64,000 bases of DNA from assembly GCF_963678975.1 (NCBI RefSeq), contig NC_089276.1:27051555-27115554 (forward strand), in the 5' to 3' direction. This document shows, one piece after another, positions 27,626-39,999 of this stretch. The notes below the pieces were generated by a model. That model saw only the letters and a list, made by a program, of their open reading frames with translations, had not been told where the DNA came from and searched no databases. Both the position numbers and the translations under genes were made by a program. Within the stretch, counting starts at the first letter, position 1. Every line of letters starts with the position of its first letter. This DNA comes from Dysidea avara (Eukaryota > Porifera > Demospongiae > Dictyoceratida > Dysideidae).

Positions 27626-30600
27626 TTAGCTAGGATATAATTAATCGACTACGCAGTTAGCTGTATAGCTATACAGTGAATTCACACAGCTAATCAGCTA
27701 CAATAAAAAGCTACACTGCACAGCTACAAAAATGCAGTATACTACTGTAGGAAGTGAACGGATCATCACGTAAATATACTGGAAAGTCACGAGACCAATC
27801 GGTATTCGAAAATGGCGCGATGTGGGTGAGACTGAGAGTTTGCTCAGTATCTCGACAGGACGAGTGGGTAGTTGAAGAGGAGTGATTTCTACTCAAAATC
27901 TCAGCCAGATGGCCGCCATGTAATGTATGGATGTACAGCTTCTTGCCGCGGATTGAGTTACTACCTGGTTTGTCACTGCCAGCCCTTCGCCCAGTAAAAG
28001 AAGACAAGAGAGACAAGCCAAGGAATGCTAATGATTAAGCTTATTTTATGAAGATTGAATTGTGATATAAGTGCTGGTTTAGAATGAAAGAAGGAACCTG
28101 CCTTACACGTGATAAATGCCAACTGTCAGCACACGTGATACTGTACATAGAACCCACAATCATTTCCGTACAATACGATGCGAATGCTGTCATAGATGAT
28201 GCTATGCTGTACTGTAAGGTAATTGGAGGTACTATACGTGTAGTATAGTTAGGCTGAGAAGCTAAGTAACTACTCGTGTCATGTATTTTCAATAACATCT
28301 ATAAAATGTACGTAGCTACATGTGATATGATCATCCAAAGATTGCATGGAAGTGATATGCCAGCTAGTTGGTTCAGATCCAGATTATTGGTCCGGCTCAG
28401 GCCTGACCAACTGGACCGTCTCCTCCGGCTTTGTGATGATAGTTTCCAATCTTATACATGTGTATAATGGATGCAAACGACACAGTTATTCATACATATG
28501 TACATGTAAAGTGGAACTGTTGAATCGAAATGCCATGTCTTTTGGTAGATAGCTGCTTCATATAGTTGCATTAGAGTAAAAATATCCTATTTTAAGTTGG
28601 CCCTTATTAAAAGGTAGCTGCTAAGATATGTTACATTGTAATGCCTTTGCTGGAAAAGTGTACACTTCTAAAACCATTTACTCGTCAAAAATTTGATGGA
28701 ATAGAGTGGAAAGTGGCCACCTGTATAGAAAGGCCACCACTCAATAAGGGCCAATTTTTAAATTGTTGCTATACACTTATGCAAATGCATTAAGCAGCTA
28801 CCTGCACATTAAGGCCCAGAAATTTTGGCTCTAAGGTACCTGGCTTAAACTCCATGTATCAACTGTATCATGATAAAAACAGCAATGTAGCTCTTCTATA
28901 ATTGAGAATCAGAAATGTTCCATAGAAATTACATTGTACAAAGGTTCACTACATATCTATAGCTTTAAGCGAAATACATCAACAATCGATTAAAGAAAGG
29001 GTCAAGGCATGCAATTAACTTCAAAGTTAAATCAGAGTGTTATGGTAAAAGTTGAGACTGAAAGTGGTGCATATTGCATGATGGTCTCTACAATCATTCA
29101 CATGTAACTTTGATATGCAATGAAATCTGATGCATTGATATCAGTACACAATTGAATCTGTGAAGCTGTAAGTTGAAAAGACTGTTAATACTGCATCAGT
29201 CATTCATTACTACTTGTTAGAAATTCTCTAGTAAATTACAATATTGAAACATTTATGCCTGTGCTAAGAACAAAGAATGCAGCTACATAACATTATGTTT
29301 TATTTGTAAGTGTTTCAAATTACAGTGGAACTTGTCTTAGTGGCCATGGTCACCTGTAACGAAAGGCCACCCCTCTATTAAGGACCAACTTTAAATTGTT
29401 TTAGTAAGACATTTATGCACATCAAACTATATAAATAGCTACTTGCATATTAAGGCCAAAAAATTGGCCCTGGCTAGCTTAGACAGTTTCCACTATAGTT
29501 ACATTTGTGTATCAAAATACATACTTGCATATCAACAATCAGCATTAAATGCTAACAGTAGCAGTAGCAGTTACTGTAGTTAGTGAAAAGGTCATCAAGT
29601 TCAATATTTCACTGCTATATAATAGACTTAGTGTCATAATCAGGAACAAGCTTGATAAGGGGTAAACTACTTAAGTATATGTATGTAAGCATAAGCTTTT
29701 GCTGGGTTTTCTTACAAAACATAAACAAATGAACTTTATTTACAAACCAACAATGTATAAAATGATTGTGACATAGTATTATATAAAGTTACTTGAAATT
29801 GGTATTGCATCTTTTTATTACTTGAACCATACAAACGACAGTAACTACAAGGCTACACATTAATACCTATAATTCATGACCTACTATTGGTCCCAACTTT
29901 AAACTCACAGTGATGAATGATAGGTATTAGAGCAACATGTAAACCAAAAATAAATTAAATTAAAGAATATATATTTTTGAAAATTAAGATCAAAGGAAAA
30001 AGCTACATTTTTGTGGTTTGATCTTTTCCTTTTAGCAATTATAGAATTTATATATCACCTGAAAGAAAATTTAATAAGGTTTCAAAAATCTAAACCAGAA
30101 GTTTCTATGTGAATCACTAGTAAAGTTGTGGCCATTTTATTGAAGACATGTAAGCAAAATAAAATTTTTAGCAGAAACTTTGAGTGGTCATAACTTAAAG
30201 GGAGACCAATAAAATGAGCCAAATTTTGGTGCCAGAAAGTTTCTTGAAAGGGTCCATGTTTGTGCTAAATTTTACGAAAATCGAAAGGGGTTTGGATTTT
30301 TTTTTGTTGATTTGGTATGGAATGACCCTACTGCACACTATAATACATACGTATACATACAATGTAGTTATTGTATAGGGAAGAATGCTGTATTAGAGTA
30401 GTTAATACTGACAATTCATCCACTGCTTGTGTTAACATTATTATTACTTTTCAAAGTTAGATTTTTTTAACATTTCTGGCTAATATCCCAGTAATAATAA
30501 TTGTGTGGTGGATTTCCAATTATCAAATTTTGCTACCGCTTCAAATACCATGAAATTATTTCCTCCTGTATAGTACATTGAGTACACCTCTAGTTGATCA

Positions 30601-32616
30601 ACCACTTAGGAAAGATAGATCATAAGTTTCTCCCATTGCAAATGTACAGTGACTTTTCACATTGAAACTGGCCAGACAATACATTTGTTATATCTAACAT
30701 TCCGTATACGTTATCACTGTTGACTGTCTTGATGTTGTACAGGCACTAGAGGATGGCACACTGGAGGAGGTGGAGGAACAAGTTAAGACTACCAAGAGGA
30801 AACGGAAGACCAAGAAAGATGACGGCATTGATCTGGCCAATGTATGTTCAGACACTCTGATAATATGTGTAGTACAATATAGTTTAGTATACGAAGGTTT
30901 CAGTAAAAGATGCTGTAAAAAAGTGATAATTTTTGCCTGGATATTTACAGATATTTTGTCCAATGTTTTGTGCGTATGTATCAACTTTTTGTACAGTAGC
31001 ATATGTGATATAGAACTCCCTTTTTTATTTCTAGAAAAGAAAGAAGAAAAGTAAAGGAAGTGAGTAAATTATGTAGTTGGTGTTTGTGTGTGTCAGTGTG
31101 TATCAGATGCTTGTGATGTTGTCCCATATTACACATGTGAATGATGCCTTCTGTAAGCACTAGCTCTGAATTAAAGACACTTATAAGTTGTAATCTGGCC
31201 CCACATGTTTTACCACTAAATTTTGTTGATAATACAGTTACTAGTGTATAATCCCCTGAGTGATATATATGGCTGAATTGCCTGATAGATCATACAATTG
31301 ATGTTACTACTAAATATTCTCTCTAGTTGTTAATTTTGCTAAATATCTAAATGACATTGTGTTTAGCAAACACACATTGTATTGTTTCATTTCAGAAGCC
31401 AACACAGTGTCTCCCAAACTTATTAATACTCTAACTAAATTGTGGGAGTCAGTTGTGGAGTACAGGGACAAGTTAGTTGTGTGAACTGTGTAGTGTTGTG
31501 TGTGTGTACTGTGTAGTGTTGTGTGTGTACTGTGTAGTGTTGTGTGTGTATAAATAAATAAAACCGTACACTAGGCTCTGTTTGATAACTCTAATAGAAC
31601 AATTTTTCCTAACTCTTCTGTACACCAGTTGACAAAATACTCTAATAGAACAGTTACTTTGACAAATGAGGTCTTGCTGTACCTTTTTGTTGTTTCGATA
31701 CTTCTTTAAAAAACAGGTGCTAGGTAAGGGAATTACTCTTGCAGTTCAATTTTCCATCTGACTACAGGTGTCATCAAATTTCAATGTATAATATCCCCAA
31801 ATAATTTTCTATAGGCTTGCAAACTTATCTATATTACATTGCAGAAACTGTCAAATAATTACAACACAACAAATACGAAAAGCAATGGACACAAATAGTC
31901 TCAGGTACAAACAAAACTAGTTACACGTTACTATAATAGTCCACTACACAGTCCTACATTGGCCCAGTCCTGTATTGTTTGCTTACTCATCAATGTTTTC
32001 TCTGGGTGGTTTTATCAAGATTTAGCACCATAGCCTTCTAGTGCATGCACATGCTACACATGTGCACATCATGCCACAGTCTTGAAAACACACACAACTG
32101 TCTTCTCTGCTTATTGTAGCCCATCAGAAATGATTTAGAATATCAAAAATCTAGTGAAGAAATACTTAACTCTTCTTGCAAAGAAAAATAGTATGACAAA
32201 TCCACAATATGGTGTACTAACAATCTGGTTATCCTAGAAACATGACCTCTGTGGGCATTTCAGAATATAGCTTGCTAAGAAACACAAAATTCCAGTGTAA
32301 CCATGTCAAAATTGTATTGTACTTAGTGAGTGTTTTATTAGAGTGATTCTCCATATGGCAGTTGCAGCCATGAAGGTTTATCTAAGTTTGGTTGGACGTA
32401 ATGTCTGATCATAGACACTCACTATTGGTAGAAACTTCATCCAGACAAAATGTATGTCGTACTTGACAATAGTTTAAGGTAAAAACTATTCAATTTTCCA
32501 GCAAAAATATTTTTTCAAATATAGTTTTGTACAGACAGTTTGTAGCAGTTATGTTTGCTCATTTCAAACACTGTTCTCTAAAGCTCTTTGTGCCTAGCTT
32601 TGATGTAGATAAAAGA

Positions 32617-32880
32617 TACTAGAATTCCTATGGATATAATTACATGAAAATAACAAGGAGAAAACATCCTGATCACCTGGTAGACTCCTGTAAGCGTTCG
32701 AGCGTAAATCGGATGGCTGCAGGTTCGAGGCTACCTAGGTCCAGTCATGGATTTTTTCTCCTTTCTCTAACTTTTCAAACACATCTTAAGTAGCTAAAGT
32801 CTTTGAGCAGGCTGTAGGACCAGGTGTCCTACAGACCTTCAGCACTTGTGCTGTAAAGCATTAATAAATAATAAAAATAA
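32617..32880 (+). mobile_element. tRNA-derived SINE in the pseudogene intron
   Basis: Absent at the matching site in copy 1 (about 4399). It contains a B-box-like GGTTCGAGGCT at 32,722-32,732 with an A-box-like TGATCACCTGGTAGA about 50 bp before it, then a tRNA-unrelated body, and ends in A/T-rich AATAAATAATAAAAATAAA. Plus orientation. Confidence 0.7.
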
Positions 32881-33185
32881 ATATTCAAAAATGATGTAAT
32901 ACTGTACTAACCGATATCACCAAGACAACTCATTTATAATGCATAATAATGTTATTGTGGTCTTAACTGTGACATCATCACAACAACATCAAAGATATTG
33001 AAAGTTATTCATTCCACATTATTGTAACATGAACTATTCTACTTTCATAATGGATGTTAATGGATTGACAACATTTGCTGACTGTCAAGTTCTACAGTAA
33101 CATAACCAGTTTTGCAGGTTTCTTCACCTCAGCATGTGTATACTTACCGGTTATCGATATTGTATGGCTGGACTTTTTTACATTT

Positions 33186-33955
33186 TTATAAAACTTTGTG
33201 TGGGCAAGATCAAAGGAAAAATGTACTTTAAATTTTATAATGTACACTCTCAGCCGGCCAACAGCTTCATCGACCACAAAGAGTACTTTGTTGCACTGCA
33301 AAGAGTGCTTTATTCGTTCAACAAAGCACTCTTTGTGGTGCAATAAAGCACAGTTGCCCACGTGCTCTAGTGCAGGCTAATAGCCTGTGGGGCTCACGCC
33401 AGTACAACTAATCACCCACGCCGGTGAAGGCTGATAGCCTCGCCGTGCTGAGTGATCAATCACCCCAGCCAATATGAGTTCTACCACTAAATAGCTTTTA
33501 TAGACATACCTAAATGCTTCAATGATGGGTGGGAGAAGGTAACGTTGCTGTTACGTTTGTTAATGTAAATGGACAAGTCCTGGAGATATCACAGAAATGT
33601 TTCACTATGTGACTCACAATGGAATCAATTGTGGGTTGCGAGCAAAACCTGCCAAAATACGTGATGAACGTCTACCATGCCAAACTATGGTGAAATACGC
33701 GTGAGTTACTTTGTTAAACTAGTTTGTGTGTGTTCAGGCTGCTAATAGTTCGTGCAACGCGTGTTAATTACGAGCCCTAGTGTATAGTGAAGCTACACGA
33801 CTAGAAAGTTCCATAAATCATTTAAAGCATAGCCTTGCTCGTGCTATATGAAAAATAAAGCACCCGGCTTTGCCTCGTGCTTTATTAGCATCTCGGCCGT
33901 GCGTCTCGTGTTTTATTTTTCATATAGCACTCACGGCTATGCTTTAACATAAACG
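33186..33955. mobile_element. Copy-2-specific insert with long hairpin
   Basis: Copy 1 reads ACATTTGTAAAGCAAGAAAA without interruption at about 4759. The insert contains paired arms at about 33,826-33,865 and 33,907-33,952 (GCTATATGAAAAATAAA against TTTATTTTTCATATAGC) and a second inverted set around AAAGAGTGCTTTATTCGTTC. No coding sequence. Type undetermined. Confidence 0.65.
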
Positions 33956-36801
33956 TAAAGCAAGAAAATCTTCTACTGTAGTTCAACACCTTAATAGTCC
34001 AACATATCTATGATCAGACACTGTTTGGTGTATGTAACAATGTCAGATGTTCTTAGTTCTTACTAATCTAACACGTATTGTCACCAACAAGTGTCGGATC
34101 ATAATGATTTCAGTGAAGCTCATTTACATGTGTAGTAACAATGGACAGTACATAACAGTAGATATTCCACTTTAGCGTGGGCATTCAAAGGTGACGTTCA
34201 GTGGTTTAACTCAGTATATCCTTGATTGGAAAGCAATTTGCTCTATCCTTGATGCCCAACCAGTTCAAAGACATGGTACGCTTAAATGACACACAGCTTA
34301 CACTGTGGGGTGTACTATTGACGGTTAAGCTATTCCGACTAGTTGATTGTAATCATTTGCATGGATGTGTATTTCTAAGTGTTACATGTCTATCATTGAG
34401 CAGACCACAGAACAAGATCGCTACAATGAAAATAGGTTAGTAAGTCCTATAATGTTATTGTCCCAACAGCAAATTTAGTTTAAAACTTAATCCGACAATT
34501 GCATGTTTACTAACAGCATGTACTGAAACATGATAACGTAGAAATAGCATTCTGAGGGCTAATAGCCCACACTCCACGATCAACTTTGTGCATAATAAAA
34601 CAAATGGAGTGAGTGCTTGTCACCTATTAGGGCAACATGCATGGAGTGATGTATATGACTTACCACGAATGCTCAGAATTAGCTGATTTATACACCCTCA
34701 ACTTCAGTTATAGAGCTTGCAGCCATAGTATAACATAATCGTCTTGTTTATGTACCTGCTGTCTTTGATATGATATGATAAGGTTTTGTTACAGCTCTGT
34801 GGTGTTGAATAAGTACCTCTGCTGTGAATTTCCTTTCATTTTAGCCAGTTTTGAGACCTCAATGGCTCAAAACTTGGCCTAATTCATCCCTTGGCCTTCC
34901 TTTTCAATTTTTGAACACCATCTTACCCGCATTCCAGGGCCCCCGCCTCCCACCCAATTTGCAGCTCGCCTGATACAGTCAACTTCGGTTTAAAAACTAT
35001 CTAAAATGGCGGGAAACTTAGTTGTTGGCTACTTGCACTATGGATGCTCTGGAAGGTAAGGAATTGGTATAAAACATGTTAAAATTTGGTACACATAGCT
35101 TCAACTATTGGCGAGCTACAACACACTAAAACCAGCATTTCTCCATACTTTTAAATAGGCGATAAGACCGGTTTTGTCAGACTATATCTCCTCAACCATA
35201 CATCATTCAGTCAGTGCTACTTGTGGTGTGTTGGTGTGTGCCTGTATAATATGTGCATAGAACCACCATTTTTCCTGATCAACTTGTCAATTAGAGAGGC
35301 AATACTTAAGCACCTTCACTAAGTTTCTGGACAGAAGCTTGTCTAGTCCATACGATGGATTTGGTGAGCTCCTGTAATGCAGGTGTCCAGAGTGTTCATG
35401 TTACTGTAGCATATATCCTGTCTATATAGCATAATTACATTCTTTGTGTGATTCCTTGTAGTTATGGACGTCAACTGAGTGCCATTTTTTGGTGTTGCCG
35501 ACCCGCAAAGACCTACCAGATTACTATCAGAAGATTGCCAAGCCAATAGACTTCCGTAAGATGAAGGTAAAATCACAACACAATAAAAATAGCATACAAA
35601 TTGGTCTCATTACGTTAAATATTGTCACAGGATAATATTACAAAGCACAAGTATCATGGTATGGATGACCTGGAGGCTGATGTGATGTTGTTATGTCAGA
35701 ATACACACACCTACAATGTGGAGGGATCTCAGGTAATAATGACTTCTTAGGGAGCCACACTGACTATACACTACACACAATAATTTGTATGTTACTTTAC
35801 ATATTAAATTCCATTAGGTGTGTATCTGTACATGCCTCTTATACCAATACTATAATTCACTATATAGTTCACTATGCTAATAATGCTCTCCATTGTACCA
35901 TCCTCAGATCTACAATGATGCTACTCAGCTGGTACAAGTGTTCAAACATTATCGTGCTCTTCTGGAGAGCTCAGAACTTGACCAAAGTGACAATGAAGGA
36001 TCCCTTCACAGTACCTTATATGATGTTAGTTGTGTCTCCTAGTTACTTGTGTTAGGTTTGTAGTGTGTAATAAGGTTTTGGGATGCTGTACTATGATGAA
36101 TCTGGGTAATGTATCCCAGTCTGTTTGCAAGCCCCAGTTAACCATGTACAGTAACTGTTAGGTTAACTACCAAGTCATCAGTAATGGTTCATTAATTTAT
36201 TTTTATTATTTTTTCACTACGGAATGATGATTCACCTGCATCTGATGAAGGTACTAATTCATATTATCAGACCAGTATAAATACACTATGTTTTGTAGAC
36301 TCCATTCCATCGCGTTCAAGGAGCAGTAAATCAGACAAGGGGAAGGTAAGCCATACTGTGTTGGTAATGTAGTGATAGTCTGTTAGGGGAAAAGAAGTAC
36401 TGCTAAGAGAAGTCGTAGTAAGAGGGTCAAGGATACCAGCTATCATTGAGAGTGATTATGAGGACTCCATGCAGGGATAGTGTGAGTGTGCATACGTGTG
36501 TGTGCATGTGACATACTCTATACCATTTTTTCTCTCCATACAGTTTGCCTCCTACACCCCCCAGTCTCCATCCTCATCCTACACTTCATCACAAGTACCA
36601 TCACCAGCTTCAAGCATCAGGAAACTGTGAACTGTTTACCCCTTCATTGATTTACGCATATTTCCGTATATATTTACATTTGTAATTTTTCAAAAAACAC
36701 TTGTTCAACCGGTTATATATTATGGCGTCATGGTATTGTAGTTGGAAGTCTGAAGTAGCAGGACATTTTGTCATTGATATTTTGTGTGTGCTACAGTGGT
36801 T

Positions 36802-37769
36802 ATGGCGGATGTCAACCGACTAGCAAAGCCTCCAAACGGAGGTCTTTCGGATGATGAAGCCAAGGGTTCTGGCAACGAGAATGACTCCATCAAGATACAT
36901 CCCATCACGTACAGGGACGTACAGAGTGCTACTGAAAAGATATATAACGGAGGAATCAACAAGACCAATTTACAAGTGAGCCCTACACGTGGCGTTAATC
37001 AGCGAAATATACGCACACACCCCCGACACACCTTTTTAAAGCCACGCCGTTCTAATTCATTGTCAGTTGCTGCTAGACTATTTTTCTCTGTGATTTGCAG
37101 GGGAGAATCGTCAGCCTGTCTACATTGATGGAAGTTTCTACACTGATAAATAAAAGTTAACACGAGCACACCGCGGTACATCTATGGGTACACTTAGTTA
37201 AAATGTCATTCCCACTGTCTGCTGTAGTTGTTAACATTATTTATATCCAGTCCTTGTTTTCACTGAGCTCTAATCTAAACTTATAGCTACTGAAACCAAA
37301 CGTGCTGACAAGTTTTGCAAGCCCAACTAAGTGTATACTCAGCATGCCTACACCTAGCAAAATTTAAATATCACGTTACTCATTAGCTATCGGTCATGTT
37401 GAGAAAGTGTTTTATTAATTCTATAGTATTCTGATCGGATGTCAGAGTTAGCTGGAATGAAGTTATTCTTCAAACAAGAGTATACTATGCCTACAGGAAG
37501 GTAAAGGGTTAAAGTTATTAAAAAGCATAAAATAATTTTTATTTTCAACAGTTTTAAAGAACGAGGTGTGGTGAATGCATTGTTAAACCTTACTGAGGTT
37601 AGTACTTTAAAATGGTATCACTTGTGTACTTAACAAGTTCAAAGTATGGTGTACTTTATTGCATCAGATTTTGCGTAATGGTTTTCCTTTGATGTCATGT
37701 TCTTTTCCTTTGATGTCATGTTGTTGTGTATTGTGTATACACGATTAAATGGCAATGACTTGTCATAAT

Positions 37770-37818
<49 letters not shown>

Positions 37819-39051
37819 TAGTCACAGAAACGTTGTGGGGTTATTGCAGCTTCTGCTGGTAACCATGCTCAAGCACTAGCCTATCATGGCAAGAAGCTCG
37901 GTATTCCTGTGACAGTGGTAATGCCAATAGTATCTCCTATTACTAAACTACAGAGGTGTGAACAATTTGGTGCTGAAGTGATCATCCAAGGAGATGATGT
38001 CGTAGAGGTATTGTAATACTTTCTTGACTGCTTCTATATACCGTCTGTTTGTACAGTCAAAGGACCATGCAATGAAGACAAGCAATGAGACAGGAAAGGT
38101 CTACATTCACGGGTAAGTCAAGTCATGTTGTGTATAGGAACTAATTATAAGCCTTACGTATGGGGAATATATTGGTAGATATGATGATGCCAACGTCTTG
38201 GCTGGCCAAGGGACAATTGGCATAGAGGTGATCGACCAGATGAAAGATATTGGAGAACCACTGGATGCCATTATCGTACCTGTTGGCGGAGGTGGTCTTA
38301 TTGCTGGAATATCTGTTGCCATGAAGCAATTATCTCCCGACACAGAAGTGATTGTGAGTTGAATGAAATTACGCCCACTAAATATCATGTCATGTAACTA
38401 TAGTACTTCCTGTGTTGTTAGACTTCTTATGTCACTTTTGGTATAGGAAAACAATACATTATTTCATTAGAATTCTGGAAACTAATACACTACCCCTGTG
38501 TGTGAATGGCTTTACAGTATAGTAATGTTATGGTTAGGTTATATTTGATTAGGTAAATATGTCACTAATCAACCTTCAAATAAGGTTTTCTATATCAATC
38601 TTTGTTTATGTACCAATCTACAGACTAATCTACAGACTAATCTACACACATTAAAGTGTTTTTATCTTTTCTGTGTTGCTTGTATAGGGTGTAGAATCAG
38701 ACCATTGTGATGCATTTAAACAGTCATTTGACAAGAAAGAATTGGTCACAGTTGAAGCACAGTCAACGCTAGCAGATGGACTAGCTGTATCGAGGCTAGG
38801 TACTCGATCTTTTATGACAGCCTCTCGTCATGTTGACAGAGTGGTGACAGTCAGGTAAATAGTGTGGTTGTCAGTGAGTTCATGATATAGTGTGTGTTAT
38901 GATATATAGTGAGAATGAGATTGCTGTTGCCATTTTACGGATAGTTGAAGTACTAAAGACTGTAGTGGAAGGAGCCGCAGCTACTGGTCTTGCTGCTTGT
39001 TTGTTTGGAAAACTGAACCATCTTAGGGGAAAGAAGTTAGTATAGTGTGTG

Positions 39052-39098
<47 letters not shown>

Positions 39099-39659
39099 AT
39101 GTGCGTGTGTGTACACTGTACGTACAGATACCTATATTATTTTTCCTTCTTACAGTGTGGCAGTGGTGTTAACAGGATCAAACATAGACACACCAGTCCT
39201 TAACAGATGTTTAGAACGAGGCCTGGTCAATGATGGCAGATTAGTGATGTTTCAAGTGCTCATTACTGATCGTCCTGGTGGCCTTAGTGAACTACTAAAA
39301 CTCTTAGTACAACACAATGCCAGGTATATACAATAAGTCACTCATATTGTACTTATTGTATTTTAATACATGCAGTGTCCGAGACATATTTCATGAGAGA
39401 CCATGGGTACAAGAAGATATGTATTCAGTGGAGGTAAAAAAAATTTTTTTGCGACTATAAATAGACACTGTTTCTACACATGGAATTGTCTTATTTTAGT
39501 GATAGTATTTTTGTTTTTCATATAATATAGGTGAGGTGTTCGGTGGACACTACTGGATGGAAACAAAGCAACCAATTGAAAGATGCTCTCGAGAAGAAAT
39601 ATGGCAAGAGGATTTCTTGGGGAAAAGACAAAGTACTAATGATCTCTGGCACAATCTAA
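36802..39659 (+). CDS. PLP-dependent L-threonine/L-serine ammonia-lyase with ACT domain, copy 2
   Basis: Eleven exons with the same phases as copy 1 give 452 residues: 36,802-36,975, 37,427-37,500, 37,552-37,597, 37,822-38,007, 38,057-38,112, 38,179-38,353, 38,688-38,854, 38,910-39,035, 39,156-39,323, 39,376-39,433 and 39,531-39,659. All splice sites are GT-AG and there is no stop. The Schiff-base lysine motif TGSFKERG, SAGNHA and the VGGGGLIAG loop are intact, as is the C-terminal ACT domain. It differs from copy 1 at about 20 residues, many in the N-terminal 40 (for example MADVNRLAKPPNGG against MDVNRLAKSPNED). The intron before exon 4 has a 46-base T run next to its acceptor. The gene probably makes functional protein, although its polyadenylation hexamer has changed to AGTAAA. 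Confidence 0.9.
37772..37817. repeat. T46 homopolymer at the exon 4 acceptor of lyase copy 2
   Basis: 46 consecutive T directly precede GTAG of the acceptor. Copy 3 has about 23 T at the same place and copy 1 has T-rich but mixed sequence. It serves as an extended polypyrimidine tract and is prone to length change. Confidence 0.9.
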
Positions 39660-39999
39660 AGAATTTATTACATTGGAGATCGGCTGCCATGGTTACCACA
39701 GCCTTATTGTGACAATTTATATTTTTAAAGCACTGAAGCTAGTCTGCATAGCTATAATTTATGTAAATAAGATTTTTTTTTGTATCGAGTCATTTTTATA
39801 TAAAAAAATATCCTAGTAAAACACACAACTATAGATGCTGAATACAGATGAGAGAGAAAGTGCTCACATGCATCACTCACTGCACCTGGATTATTGCCTT
39901 CTAGTATGTATAACAGTTACACTTTATAATTATGCCGTGTAACAATAACATCTTAATAACTACATGTGCATGCCATGGCAGGCCAAGCAATTACTAATA

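Larger units (their letters stand above)
25873..30328. mobile_element. 4.46-kb DNA element with about 580-bp inverted terminal repeats
   Basis: The left end begins GGGTCATTCCATACCAAATC and the right end is its complement. Imperfect inverted homology runs about 25,873-26,450 against 29,752-30,328. TACT flanks both sides (25,869-25,872, 30,329-30,332), and copy 1 shows the uninterrupted ATACTGCACAC at 41-51. The 3.3-kb interior has no transposase-sized ORF and carries nested elements at 26,755 and 27,277. The superfamily is unclear; a 4-bp duplication with very long TIRs is unusual. Confidence 0.85.
30743..36630 (+). pseudogene. Second copy of the BRM/BRG1 C-terminal exons, broken
   Basis: Exons correspond to those of 463-7481: 30,743-30,841, 31,035-31,059, 31,396-31,471, 35,462-35,566, 35,631-35,732, 35,908-36,024 and later ones to a TGA near 36,628-36,630. 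The bromodomain exon is 105 rather than 106 nt, because one base is missing from the T run at about 35,485-35,490, which shifts the frame inside the bromodomain. The acceptor before the NDDSPASDEG exon is CGG instead of CAG (36,220-36,222). The following basic exon has lost 8 bp (GGAGGTGT of copy 1) and gained 4 bp (CATG-type insertion near 36,471). Upstream ATPase exons, if duplicated, would have to lie before 25,830, and none are seen there. Confidence 0.88.
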
